A stretch of 64,000 nt of DNA from Rhipicephalus microplus (GCF_043290135.1 NW_027464588.1:8502001-8566000); one strand, 5' to 3'; counted from the first letter of the stretch, positions 11,226 through 21,503 are shown. Notes: a model not told the origin generated them from the sequence alone. Numbers and translations are program-made.

Positions 11226-11370
11226 ACAGACAGACAGACAGAGAGGCAGGCAGGCAGGCAGGCCGGCAGGCAGATGGACACGGCCCGCGGATGGTTCACG
11301 GTTTGCCGATAAAGCCTTCGACGCTACGCCGCGCACTCATCGTCAATCACTTCTTGGATATGCTGTGTTT
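10650..11370 (+). repeat. GGGGCGAAGCTCC-family dispersed repeat with internal tetranucleotide array
   Basis: The left part (GGCGATGCTCTTTAAGGCG, then GTGCGTCTCCTGTATGTAG) matches 54146-54200. The right part (CACTCATCGTCAATCACTTC, then TTGGATATG) matches 54478-54510. Between them, where the 54-kb copy has about 270 bases of mostly single-copy sequence, this copy has the long compound array at 10812-11283. A third relative begins at 58080. Confidence 0.6.
10812..11283. repeat. Compound tetranucleotide array (TACA)n-(GGCA)n-(GACA)n
   Basis: A degenerate start is followed by about 80 near-perfect TACA units (10876-11196), with rare G substitutions, then GGCA units, GACA units and a second GGCA block. 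Long open frames here on both strands (Met-Tyr-Val-Cys and Ile-His-Thr-Tyr repeats) are artefacts of the repeat. Confidence 0.97.
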
Positions 11371-12880
11371 TTTTTTTGTGGCCGTACGTTCTGCGGAATG
11401 AGAGCTTTCATGTATCTTGCAAGGCAGATTGTTCGAAGTACAAATAAGTTGCGACGTCACTGCCTGCATCCTCTACTACGAGCCGCCACTTCCATCATGG
11501 CTCGTCATCTATCATTTCGTTGTGGCCCGTGCGATGTGTTTTGTTTCCGCAAGCACCTCTATCATCAGCTTGGAATTTCATGTAAACAACTTGTGCCCCT
11601 TGAGAATGGGATTGTTTCCCTGTCGAGACAGGCCGCAACTCGACAAGTTAATTCGTGTTTACGTGGATCTGGAAACGTTTCTTCCTCGATTGAGCTTTCT
11701 GTGAAAACGCTGCACTTTGCTTGAAATCGGGCAACAGGAACTTTCGACAGCGAACATGTTGCAGTGAGCCATGGCCTTGAGCGTCTTCCTTCCTCTCACC
11801 AACCACAGCAATTAACGAGGGCACTTTCGATGCGTGTGATGCCTTATCTTCAAATGGCTTGGCCAAAGCAGACTGCTGGTTGTTGGCGGTGTGGCGGGCA
11901 TCGCTATGGTATCGCACACCTTTTTTTTTTATTAAAGGCGGCCGCGAAAGGCTCTGCCTTCTCCTAGTGTTCATTGGTGGCAGGAAAGCAATTTGCATTA
12001 GAAAAACAAAACTGTGTTTTTGTGCGTAGAAAAAAGGGGGAGGGAGCGGGGAATTAGGCTGGAATAAGAAAAGACAGTTTAGAAACTGTATTTCCTCGAT
12101 GTAGCCGAAACTTAAAAGACAAGTTTAACAATTCCCTAAAAGCAATAACAATGACGACGAGAATCAGAGTACGTTAAAATGAAATAAAATTAAGAAGTGT
12201 CGACTCCCGCAAGCCAAAACGTCTTTATTTGTTATTTTTCATCATGGTCAGCATGTTCGTTTAGTTGTCTTGAAGGGGTAACACTGTAAAAAGAAAAGCA
12301 ATCTTCGAGTGCTGGAATGAAAGGTAAAAGCTTTTGGGTTATGTTACACTTTTTATGTGTTTGCATTAAAATAACTTCATAGAGTGTATGTATAGTGCAA
12401 TCCCAAATTCATTCAGCAATGGCATACTCCGTATTTTCACTGCAGCATTTCTACCCACTTGCTTATAAAAGAAAAAAAATGTCACAGTACTATCTAATTT
12501 TAGTAACGTAAGAATAGGAATATATATTTCAAGATTGTGGAACAAAGCTTGGGGTCATGAAAGTCGAGATATATTTTTCCGACCATAACACCGTGCAGCG
12601 ACGGCGAGGAAAAAAACGCTCATGTACATCACAATGAGTCAGCAGCCTACATCACTTCACTATCATTTTTGCGAAATGGAGGAACAACTTCAGTAAAATT
12701 AGGACCCCTGGTGTTATGCCTAGAAATCCCACCCGAACAGCATTGCTTCAGTGAAGTATTCAAGTTGTATCGTCTGATGCAAGGGCATTCAACCAAGGCG
12801 GCAGCCTTATGGCATCTTTTGTGGTGCGCCTGACGAAACCGACAGCAAAATCTCACACATCAGTTTACTACCTTGGGACC
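11370..12880. other. No recognisable gene
   Basis: No domain-bearing reading frame. A minus-strand frame at 11648-11998 is open for 116 codons but has no recognisable motif. Confidence 0.45.
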
Positions 12881-12889
12881 TCCTCCTGC

Positions 12890-12948
12890 ATACTTACTCA
12901 CAATGTACACTTCTGATGCTAATAAAGAAACATTGATTGATTGATTGA
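12890..12948 (+). mobile_element. Retroelement 3' end with (TTGA)n tail
   Basis: AATAAA at about 12921 is followed within 10 bases by TTGA repeats and an abrupt change of sequence. This looks like the 3' terminus of a LINE or SINE on the + strand; the body upstream was not recognised. It is not Ruka, whose tail on this strand is TCAA. Confidence 0.4.
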
Positions 12949-12959
12949 TGGACATCGTC

Positions 12960-13310
12960 CATTGAGCCCCCTCACCCACGGGTCCTATTCCAGCCAGCAA
13001 CCCGCGGTGGTTTCTGATTGGAGGCTTCGAGCTACTGGCTGATGCAAGGCATCCCCGAGGGTTATAAAAGAACCAAGCTGCACGAAGGTGAGAGAGCGAC
13101 TGAAGAAGTCCTGAGTCATCGTCGTACCTCGGTGTGAGCCAAATGGGCTGTCGGCCAGTGTGCCGTATATGTAACGCGTCCGTTTATACTGTACCTAAAT
13201 GTTGTCTTGATTCACCGTCGCCTTGTCCACGGCGTCTTTCGGCTCTGCGCACATACAGCCGCGAGCTGATACACCCGATACCCAACACTAGTTACAGCAT
13301 GTAAGGCAAA
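12960..13310 (+). promoter_or_regulatory. Possible solo LTR or promoter-like segment
   Basis: A GC-richer patch contains a clear TATA box, TATAAAAG at about 13062-13069, followed by about 200 bases without coding signal (including GTCGCCTTGTCCACGGCGTC). The composition and TATA position would fit an LTR U3-R-U5, but I could not find clean TG...CA ends or a target duplication. A host promoter is the alternative. Confidence 0.3.
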
Positions 13311-13319
13311 TTGTATATA

Positions 13320-16110
13320 TTGTTGTGTGAGCTTAAGTAAGAGTTCCACTACCCTACCTAATGGGTTTTAGGCAAGTAGTCTTTATGATATTTTTTTTCA
13401 TTAGGACTGGCGCCCTTATATCGCAAGAAGACAAAGCAGTCGAGGGAATCTACGTTTTATTGTGCCAGCTTGTTACTTTGACCCGAAGTCTCACAACTTT
13501 CCGACAGTTCTAGCTACGGATACAAAATTTTAACCTGTCTGTAATTATCGCAACTGTTTTTGGCTTTGGAGGAACACTGGAAACAATTTCATGTTCTGAC
13601 AACTGTGCGCAGGGGCTGAAGTGAAATGCGGCCCGTTTAAACCTCCCGCAGAGCCGCTTTGTCTCGGTGGTGTATGTTTACGAGCAATGTTGACCCGCTG
13701 GTGATGGATGTGCGATTTGGGGCCTTGATGCGTTGATTACGCCTGTGCTGCAAAGCGCAGAACTTCATTAATTGATCTTAATGTGAGCCGCGGTACGCAG
13801 AGAAAGTTTGTTCTACTATATATTAACTATTCTGAAGTTCGTTTGACTGAAAATTTTTTTGCATATAATGCTTAAGAAACCAGTTTGGGATACGAAATGT
13901 TACTTAAAGCGTCGTTCATACAAGTGAAAGTTCACTTTGTATATTATTGTTCCGTGTTATTTCTTCAAACCAAGTGAGGGGAGGGAAGACACAGCGATGA
14001 GCCTTCGCTTTCAGTTCAAAGGAAACACTGCCCACGCCAATGCAATTATTCCTTTTTACGCAGCTGGACTAGATGGTATTGCTCTATATTATTGAAAGCT
14101 GCTCAAATGACAGGAATACAAGTGGACACTGCGAAAGCTTGGCAATTGGCAGGTTTATAAACGAACAAAAATAAAAAGCAAAAAAAGAAGTGTCCCAAAC
14201 GAACTGTGCAATCGTTGACACGTCAGAATTTTTTCAACTGGGCAAATACAAAAAAAAACCAAAAAACAACGATTGGTAAAAGGTTGGAACGTTCGAACTC
14301 TAGATAGGCACTAACGAGGCTTGACAACAGAAAAACAAAGCACAAAAGCAAGAGACCTTATGCTTCTTATGTACTCAGCAATGTTCTCCGAAGGCATGGT
14401 CACTAGGTGTTCGGGCCATGAAGTCAGTCTAGAGTGCATGCCCACTGGTTGTGGTTCATGCGCTTTTGAGGAACTGCCGCAGACATCTAAAGCTGTAACC
14501 GACCACAGACTTCAGACGCTGCTATTGAAGCCTACACGTAGCTTATGCTCTATTAGCCAACCACCACTCAAATATTAAGGCTGTTAATTACTGTCGACAT
14601 TTTCCTTAGAGTCACGATCACTTGCATAAGTATTTCGTGAGTCCCGTGAGTGTAAAACCGTAAATTGCGCGTAATGCTCACGAAGGCTACGACGCTGGTG
14701 TTTATTTAAAAGCTTTTCGCTTTTTCTACAGAGCGTTTTGACTCCATTTATATAAATTACCATCCCGGCTACTTTTTCCGCTTTATATATTAACAGAGTG
14801 TATGAATCGATATTGATTCTCTTTCAAACATCGTCGCTTCCACTGGTTTTCCCGAAAGAGGTATTTCAATTTGCTGTCGTCAAACAAAGGCTACAAGTTT
14901 ATCAGAAATCCTACACCCGTTTTGTCCTCATATTTTATCAAACAAGAATTACAAGAGGGACTCTTATATTGGAGTCGATAATTGCTGCATGCCTCTACCG
15001 GTGGCGTTGCCATTTAAGCCCGTACTAATGTGGTGCCTTTCGCCTATCAGTCTCAATAGAACTGCACTTCAATAAAATGAAGCGCAGGTCTATGCCTTTC
15101 ATCTGTGATATCGGCAGAATCTCGATCTCTTTTTACCCCTAGGGTTCGGAGGCACGTACAGTGTTGGCGAAAAGCCCTAATATTCGCCGTTGGGTAAAGG
15201 AGGCGGGTCATTAATCCACCTTTAATTAGCCGCTAAATACTGCACGCGAAAACGGTCTAATCTTGTTATATATTCTCTTTGTCATTCATCACCATTTGGC
15301 CCAGAAGTACAAACACATCCCAAGTTGTGGCATGGGAATGAGACCCCTAGCCTATTGCATGCGCCAATCGTCGCAATCAAGCAGTCAATGAAATTTTCAA
15401 AACAAAGAAATAAAAACTTTGAAGTTTTCAAACGAAAATAAAAGTACTTCAATTGAAGAGACCAGTCAAGTTATAAACAAAGCAGAACAATTCATATACG
15501 ACGCAGTTAAGGTGAAAAGGAGCGGGTTTGCAAAGTTTAGCTAACTTGCTCCAGTTTGGCTACTTCCTTAGCCCGATGGCAGCATAAAAAGTCACAGCTT
15601 TGCCGGAAACGCGAAGCATTGAACGCGGTAGCAACAAATTGAAAGGTCACGCGCAGAATGAAAAGCAGATTGAGACATGCCCCACGTTACTCCGGCACAA
15701 ATGACGCACAAAACGTACTCACATCTACAAATTTACGCTAATAAGCGTCTCATTTCTTACATTGCTATGTCTCAAAAGCGCGCGCTATTTGAAAACGGAA
15801 ACTGTATACTGCAGTGACCATTGTGCACCCGGTAACCACAGCAGAATCGTTCCAGGTAAAGCCCGAGGCCAGCCAGGGCGTACGACCTTTCCCTCCTCAC
15901 AAGGGCGCGTGAGGGAGCGAAGCTCCGCTTTTCTGTGCCGGGCAAAGTGCGCGTTGGAAATTAGAGCGGGCGACGCCACGCGATGTGGCGACGCGCGCTC
16001 ATTGCCCCATTATGCTGGAAATGCCGAAAACACTATGCCCCCCCCTCCCGATATGCTCATGAGCAGCGGTAAGTGGTAGATATAAGTAGCTTGCCGTTTG
16101 AGCGAAGAAG
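13320..16110. other. No recognisable gene
   Basis: Mostly AT-rich unique sequence. An 85-codon + frame at 14321-14578 (ending in LKY then TAA) has a composition compatible with a real protein but no motif I can name with confidence. A GC-rich patch at 15830-16080 has overlapping open frames on both strands. Confidence 0.4.
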
Positions 16111-16116
16111 GATGTG

Positions 16117-16190
16117 CTCCGTGGTGGCTCAGTGGTTAACGCCTCGCTTTCACGACGCAGAGGATCCCACGTTCAAAACTGCGCGCCACA
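16117..16190 (+). mobile_element. tRNA-Glu-like sequence (SINE head or tRNA pseudogene)
   Basis: The segment resembles tRNA-Glu(UUC): box A region TGGCTCAGTGGTTAACG, anticodon-stem region CGCTTTCACGACGC, and box B position ACGTTCAAAAC, which departs from the GGTTCGANNCC consensus. With the broken T arm it is unlikely to be a working tRNA. A CCTG/TCTG array starts 53 bases downstream, as if this were a SINE with a microsatellite tail. It is distinct from the Ruka head. Confidence 0.5.
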
Positions 16191-16242
16191 CTGTTTTGAA
16201 GACGATAATCTTTCTTGGGAACCTTTGACGCAAGAATTTCGG

Positions 16243-16243
16243 T

Positions 16244-16288
<45 letters not shown>

Positions 16289-16296
16289 TGCCTGCC

Positions 16297-16377
<81 letters not shown>

Positions 16378-16380
16378 GAA
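16243..16380. repeat. (CCTG)n-(TCTG)n array
   Basis: About ten CCTG units pass into about twenty TCTG units. Open frames across it are repeat artefacts. Confidence 0.95.
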
Positions 16381-16399
16381 CATTTGTCAGTTTGTCCAC

Positions 16400-17600
16400 T
16401 CTTACTAGCATCGGGTACTTGAAACAGCCGACCTCATCCGCAGCGACCACGAATGTTGCTCAAGGTTGAGCGTTCATGCTTGTGCAATTCTCAATTAAAA
16501 AGCATTTATTGCGCGTGTCCGGGGCACCATTACAACTCCCATATATTCTGCATGCACATCTCTTACTAGAAAACACATACATAAGTAATTTTGAGGGCCG
16601 TAGCGCTTATCACGCTGCGCTTACCATGCAACGCTTGCACGGAATGGGAAGAGTTTCCAACGCTTTGCTAAGACGAGATGGTGGTGGCACCTAGCCGTCG
16701 CCTCGCGTTCTACACCTTATCATCTCTGAGACAGGCGCGCATGGCCACGCGCTTTGTCTTCCAAAAGAAACTGCCAGATGGCGCTCATTGCTCACGTGTG
16801 ACATGACTTGATGCGCTCGTGAGTCTCCGCTGCCCACTCAAGGCACTCTAACGCAGCGCCTCCGAAATACGACTCACCTATTTTCTTGCGAAGAACATCC
16901 AATAAATATTTTGTTCACTCTCTTCACACGCAAGGCTATCGTCTTTCGACGACATTTGCAGATTACATGCAGATACGGGGGCCAATTTTTTTCATGATTT
17001 TTTTTCGTGCGTTTTCATATATATAGATACGTGTACATATACAGTGCGTGACGTCGACGCTGACGCTGGCGGCAAAACCAAGCCGACAGTGTCCATATAA
17101 TTGCTATTACAATAAAATCGTTTTCGCTGCTTGGCTCCTCTATGGCTACTTCATTGTGATCCCCCGTTCCGATTTTTTGAAGTTATGATCATCTGGTGAC
17201 GTTGCTATGGTGGTGTTCAAGTAAATTCTGCCAAACATTGCAGTCGAAACATGCTTTAGGTTTCCAGTATTCAAATATATGCACTTTAATTGCGCGGATA
17301 ATTGACTATTATTTAAAGGAATGATACAGTGGCTGAAGCTGGCGTAAGGGTGAATGATAGCGATCAGAAAATTATGTTAAATAAATCACATGTTTACAAA
17401 CTACCAGTAAAGCAGTAACACACACGCGCCAAATGCGTTTTGATACATGGCTAGGACGGCGACAACTACTGCAAGGGGTCTCGTTTCGTAGATCACCCTG
17501 ACTGAACTCGGCTTTAAACGACAAATTTATGTGAGCAGGAATTCTAACCGCTCTGTATCCAGGGTGAGCTGCATTCTCCGACATAAGAAATTGGATTTTC
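16400..17600. other. No recognisable gene; probable unclassified repeats
   Basis: 16680-17120 contains segments whose style (AGATGGCGCTC; AATAAATATTTTG; then a block with GACGTCGACGCTGACGCTGG ending in AATAAAATC) suggests interspersed repeats, but no second copy in the window proves it. Confidence 0.35.
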
Positions 17601-17613
17601 TACATATTGAATG

Positions 17614-17719
17614 AGCACTGAAAGTTTGATTGATTGATTTGTGGGGTTTAACGTCCCAAAACCACCATATGATTATGAGAGACGCCGTAGTGGAGGGCTC
17701 CGGAAAAGCACTGAAAGTT
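17614..17719 (-). mobile_element. Ruka-like SINE, strongly 5'-truncated, perfect target duplication
   Basis: Only the last 80 bases of the SINE are present (17627-17706, - strand), ending in a TCAA-type tail. A perfect 13-base direct repeat, AGCACTGAAAGTT, lies at 17614-17626 and 17707-17719. This is a textbook 5'-truncated reverse-transcription insertion and looks recent. Confidence 0.93.
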
Positions 17720-17759
17720 CGGCACATTCCACATACAATGGGAAACAATGTAATGTGAG

Positions 17760-18330
17760 GCTTGTGGAGGAAAGGTGACTGTAGCGTTATTTTTTTTATT
17801 TAGGGAACGACAGGACCCTAAGGATATGCAGAAATGTTTCACCCACAGCCACATGTTGAACAGTCACGTTAGTTTTATAGTATTACATAACCAGTTGTTC
17901 TCAGTTACGAGACCATGCTAAGAGCAAGATGGGCGTTATCAACGTCAAAGGCGGTATGGTGATGTCGAGTGCTTGTGTTTGCAGGCGTAGTAGTTCTACA
18001 TGGTGCTATCTACACCAACTTCAGTGAATGGAGCCTAACTACAATTAACGCTAACCCGACATGGCACCTATATCATAGGAGTACATATTTAACGTTTATA
18101 AACATAGATAGCCAGTACCACAAACAGATTTGATGTTATACCAAATTTACGCCTGCACTGAGTTTCTCTCTAAAGCAGTTTGAAAAGTGGGCGTGGTTCT
18201 ATGGTAGAATACTTGAATTCCACGCAGAAGCTTGGGCTCGAATTTTGCTTCAACTGTTATATAATTATTTGCATTCGATGGTTCTACGCGGGCGATATAA
18301 GTTTTACATCGAAAGCTGTGTGTGGCTAGG
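17760..18330 (+). repeat. Dispersed repeat with tRNA-Gly-like core (copy A)
   Basis: This segment aligns by eye with 42150-42660 (copy C). Shared blocks include AGGAGTACATAT, the tRNA-like stretch and the sequence just after it. The tRNA-like part (18190-18246) reads GGCGTGGTTCTATGGTAGAA, then CCACGCAGAAGCTTGGGCTC, then GAATTTT, closely resembling tRNA-Gly with a weakened box B. About 370 bases upstream of this core are also shared, so the core is internal, not at the 5' end. Confidence 0.55.
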
Positions 18331-18590
18331 CAAAACAAAACCCCGTTCGCCATGAGAAATGTGAAACGTCTTTGTTGGCTGCTCCGTCACTTACGCGAAT
18401 CTTTACGTCACTCCCAAGTGCCGCGGCATTGTGAGGGCCCTCAGCAACCTGCATAGTCAGCAACCTGGTCGCCTATTGCATATTATGCAGACGATTCTCT
18501 TTCCGGCAAAACAGTTGTCAAACTAAACAACAAACGGACCACTATAATTCACATGCGAATCAGCCTTTGAGGACATTAGAGGGACCATAT

Positions 18591-18751
18591 TGTCACGACG
18601 ACAAAACAGAGGTCTTGCCGCAGAAACTGACACCAGAAGCAGGTAGGTTCTTTTAATAGAACGCGCAAGAAAGTTCTTTTTCATCGATTTCATTGTACTT
18701 CATGGCACATGCACAACTGTCATTATCATTCTTTTTGACAAGCATGTGACA
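18591..18751 (-). repeat. Gypsy 3' LTR
   Basis: A 161-base LTR bounded by TGTCAC and GTGACA, so the usual TG...CA ends are kept. It contains TTTTAATAGAACGCGCAAGA, which is shared with the other LTR. Confidence 0.93.
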
Positions 18752-18764
18752 TTTGCCTCCCTCC
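18752..18764 (-). other. Polypurine tract of the Gypsy element
   Basis: On the - strand GGAGGGAGGCAAA immediately precedes the 3' LTR, the expected plus-strand primer site. Confidence 0.8.
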
Positions 18765-18954
18765 GAAAGAGGCATCGTCCCGATGCGCAACTTAGGCGCT
18801 CTGCCAGGCATATGAAGTGGTCGCGTCAACTGGATAATTACGGTTTCATACGCACGACGTGTACGACTTCGGGTAAATTATTTCGACGCTTAGAACTACA
18901 GTCAGTGTCGGGAACAACTTCATAGTTCACGTCGTTCAAGCGTCGCGTGACGTC

Positions 18955-19299
18955 TTATGGGCCAAAGTATCGTCTTAGCAGTTTTTCCGACAGTCCACGT
19001 CGACGTATCGGAATCCATACCCAGACCTTGTCGCCTAGTGTGTAGCTAATAAACTTGTGTCGGCGGTCGTACTGTTGTGCATCTTGATGCTCTTGATGAC
19101 AGATGCGCACACGCGCGAGCTGTCTGGCTTTCTCGGCGCACTGAGTGAACTCTTCGGCGTCCACATGGATGTCGTCACACTCATGCGGCAACATGGCGTC
19201 CAACGTTGTCGTGACTTCGCGACCATTGATCAGACTGAACGGCGTCGTTCCAGTTGTTTCTTGTCGAGCGGTATTATAGGAAAAGGTCACGTACGGCAT
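18955..19299 (-). pseudogene. Gypsy integrase C-terminal half
   Basis: Encodes MPYVTFSYNTARQETTGTTP, the usual end of the integrase catalytic core in Gypsy elements, then a Glu/Gln-rich linker and LGDKVWVWIPIRRRGLSEKL, ending in RRYFGP, the GPY/F module thought to bind DNA or chromatin. It is separated from the rest of the core by the short tandem insertion at about 19318-19372. The frame opens near 19299 and runs out near 18955, beyond which the sequence is non-coding up to the polypurine tract. Confidence 0.85.
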
Positions 19300-19317
19300 T
19301 ATCAGATCCCAGTTTTT

Positions 19318-19372
19318 ATGTTCCGTGTCAACGTTTTATTCCGTGTCAACATTTATTCCGTGTCAAGCAGAT
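19318..19372 (-). repeat. Tandem triplication inside the integrase gene
   Basis: Three copies of a unit of about 17 bases built on TTGACACGGAA lie head to tail. The downstream copy reads as normal integrase (VDTEHKNWDL); the two extra copies bring in-frame stops and break the gene. Confidence 0.8.
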
Positions 19373-19639
19373 CATGTCTGTGAGGGTCCTATTGAGGCGC
19401 TCCGTCAGTCCATTTGCCTGCGGATGGTAAGCAGTTGTTCTCCGGTGAGCTGTACCACTGAGTCTGAGAGCCGACTGCAAAAGCTCTGCGGTGAAGGCAG
19501 GTCCTCTCTCTGTGATCACGGCTGTCGGAGCGCCAAGCCGAAGGACGATGTTTTCGACGAAGAACCGAGCAGCCTCTGCTGCTGTGCCGCGCTGCATACC
19601 TTTAGTCTCCGCATAACGAGAGAGGTAATCGGTGGGCAC
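19346..19639 (-). pseudogene. Gypsy integrase catalytic core, middle part
   Basis: Reads from YLSRYAETKGMQRGTA through VITERGPAFTAELLQ to TTAYHPQANGLTERLNRTL. The last Glu of the DDE triad (NGLTERLN) is kept. The second catalytic acid is Glu (ITERG, codon at 19508-19510) where TDRG is normal, a conservative change that would still be expected to disable catalysis. A frame break separates this part from the preceding zinc-binding region near 19640, and the tandem insertion ends it. Confidence 0.88.
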
Positions 19640-19641
19640 GA

Positions 19642-20607
19642 TTATCCATCTGTTCCTGTTGTGGAAGTTGGTAAGGGGCCCAGAAAATCCATTCCAATCT
19701 GGGTGAACGGCTTCGCTGGTGCTTCGACTGGATGTAAAAGACCAGATGGCTTGCTAGGAGGTGCTTTGCGTCTTTGGCAGTCGTTGCAAGTTCGCACGTG
19801 ATGGTTAACTGCAGCAGGTAACTTTGGCCAGTAGTGCTTGCATCGTAGTCGGCGCAATGTTCTGGTGTAGCCTAGATAACCAGAAGTTGCTTCATCATGG
19901 CACGCTTCCATAATTTCTTTTCGAAGAGAGGCAGGCACGACGAGCAAGTGCGGGTTGCCGGTTGGTAAGAAGTTTTTCTTATAGAGGACATCGTTTCGCA
20001 AGCAAAAAGATGGCAGTCCTCTAGAGAATAACTGTGGCACGTCCTTACGTCGTCCTTCTAAATATTCAGTGAGTGGTAACAGCTCGGGATCACTGCGCTG
20101 CTCCCGTGAAATAGTGGCCGTGTTGACAACTCCCAAGAATGCCGCGTCGATGTTTTCGTCATCACGAGCGACAGTTTCCACTGGCGACCGTGAGAGACAG
20201 TCTGCGTCAGTGTGCCGCTTCCCAGATTTATAGACGATGGTCATGTCGAACTCTTGAAGTCTTAGGCTCCAGCGCGCCAAACGGCCAGATGGATCTTTAA
20301 AGTTTGCGAGCCAGCACAAAGAGTGATGGCCGCTAACAACCTTGCAGGAGCGGCCGTACAAATATGGACGAAATTTGATGACCTTGCACACCACGGCGAG
20401 ACACTCCTTCTCGGTAGTCGAGTAGTTCTCCTCTGTGCGAGAGAGAGTTCTGCTGGCGTAGGCTATTACTATTTCACAGCCGTCTTGCCACTGCACCAGA
20501 ATAGCACCCAGACCTACATTGCTGGCGTCGAGTGTGAAGTGCTGTAGGGGCTTCTTGGTCGAAGTGCGCGAGGACTGGAGGTGTTTGCAGGCGTTGTCGT
20601 AGTTCAT
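19642..20607 (-). pseudogene. Gypsy RNase H, integrase zinc domain and first part of integrase core
   Basis: RNase H is recognisable in LDASNVGLGAILVQWQDG, IAYASRTLSRTEENYSTTEK, and the connection LARWSLRLQEFDMTIVYKSG. The integrase HHCC zinc domain follows (HDEATSGYLGYTRTLRRL, then HVRTCNDCQRRK), then the core start GMDFLGPLPTS with the first catalytic Asp. The first roughly 25 residues of this frame are a frameshifted reading of the RT-RNase H link; the normal frame there is readable in another phase. There are no further stops for 320 codons, which makes this the best-preserved part of the element. Confidence 0.92.
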
Positions 20608-20689
20608 TGAACGCCATTTGCTGTTGTTCCCCCAAAAAAGGGGACGTCCTCACGTGTGAGTCGGGTCAATGGCATCGCAATAGACTAAA

Positions 20690-21150
20690 AGTTCTCGATA
20701 AATCGCCGGTAGTAGGCACACAACCCTAAAAAGCGTCTGATGGCCTTTTTGTCGCGTGGTGCAGGAAATTGCGCTACGGCGTCTATTTTATCTGGGTCAG
20801 ATCGAACACCCTCGTGACTGACGACGTGGCATAGAAAGCTGAGTTCGTTAAAACAAAATGACATTTTTCTGGTTTTGAATTAGGCCGGCCGAACGGAAGG
20901 CTTGGAGGACGGTGAATAAACGGCTGAGATGTTCCTCGAATGTTGCTGAGAATACAATAACATCGTCCAGATAGACCAAGCATGTTTGCCACTTCAGACC
21001 TGATAGTACGGTGTCCATGAGGCACTGAAAATTGGCTGGCGCCGAGCTAAACCCAAAAGAAAGCACCTTAACTTCGTATAGGCCGTCGGGCGTCACGAAG
21101 GCCGTTTTTTTCACGATCTCTCTCGTCGACTTCTATCTGCCAAATATGCA
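20690..21150 (-). pseudogene. Gypsy reverse transcriptase, C-terminal half
   Basis: Begins at WQIEVDERDREK, passes a homopolymer frameshift (seven A at about 21110), and continues TAFVTPDGLYEVKVLSFGF and LVYLDDVIVFSATFEEHLSR with the active-site YLDD. A further frame change near 20850 is followed by VVSHEGVRSDPDKIDAVAQF and RRFLGLCAYYRRFIENF. The N-terminal part of RT, including the first catalytic Asp, is deleted. Confidence 0.88.
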
Positions 21151-21341
21151 CGGCCAAGTTTGTGCTGTTCGCTCCAGTGGTTGGATACAGCGACCCGTTC
21201 GAACAGTTCGAGCCAGTCCTCGACATCCTCATACTCTTCCCCACGGAAAACTTCACGAACGCGAGGATGTTCAAGAGTTACCTGTGAGAGAAGAGTGGTC
21301 TGCGATGGCGGGATAACCGTGGATGTCGTAGGAGCTGCCAT
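21111..21341 (-). pseudogene. Gypsy gag N-terminal fragment
   Basis: A 76-codon frame starts MAAPTTSTVIPPSQTTLL and contains VFRGEEYEDVEDWLELFERV and SNHWSEQHKLGRAYLA, typical of the capsid start of arthropod Gypsy gag. After AYLA the sequence switches directly into RT (WQIEV...) in another frame, marking the deletion junction near 21140-21150. The ATG lies about 165 bases inside the primer binding site, as expected. Confidence 0.8.
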
Positions 21342-21485
21342 GCTGGAAAGAGGCGGAACAGTTGCGGACTCTGGAATTAGGCCTAGTAGGCGCCATTTGA
21401 ATCAGTACACTGGAGTCGTGACGAGGGGCTCAGTCTCTGGACTAGGTGAACGGGTCCGAGCAAGACTGTCCTGCATCAAGTTGTA

Positions 21486-21503
21486 GACCCGGCACCTCCA
21501 CCA
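21486..21503 (-). other. Primer binding site complementary to tRNA-Ala
   Basis: Starting one base inside the 5' LTR on the - strand, TGGTGGAGGTGCCGGGTC is complementary to an animal tRNA-Ala 3' end (CCGGCACCTCCA plus CCA). The 18-base length and position fit a retrotransposon primer site. Confidence 0.8.

Noticed and set aside
10649..11336. Long open frames on both strands with Met-Tyr-Val-Cys or Ile-His-Thr-Tyr repeats
   Set aside because: They are the six-frame reading of a TACA array; any tetranucleotide repeat without a stop gives such frames.
14321..14578. BEN-domain protein fragment
   Set aside because: The run KARDLMLLMYSAMFSEGMVT is only weakly suggestive and the rest of the domain does not follow; support is too thin for a named feature.
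19057..19801. Two + strand open frames of 108 and 158 codons
   Set aside because: They are shadows of the Gypsy integrase genes on the - strand, whose motifs are unmistakable.
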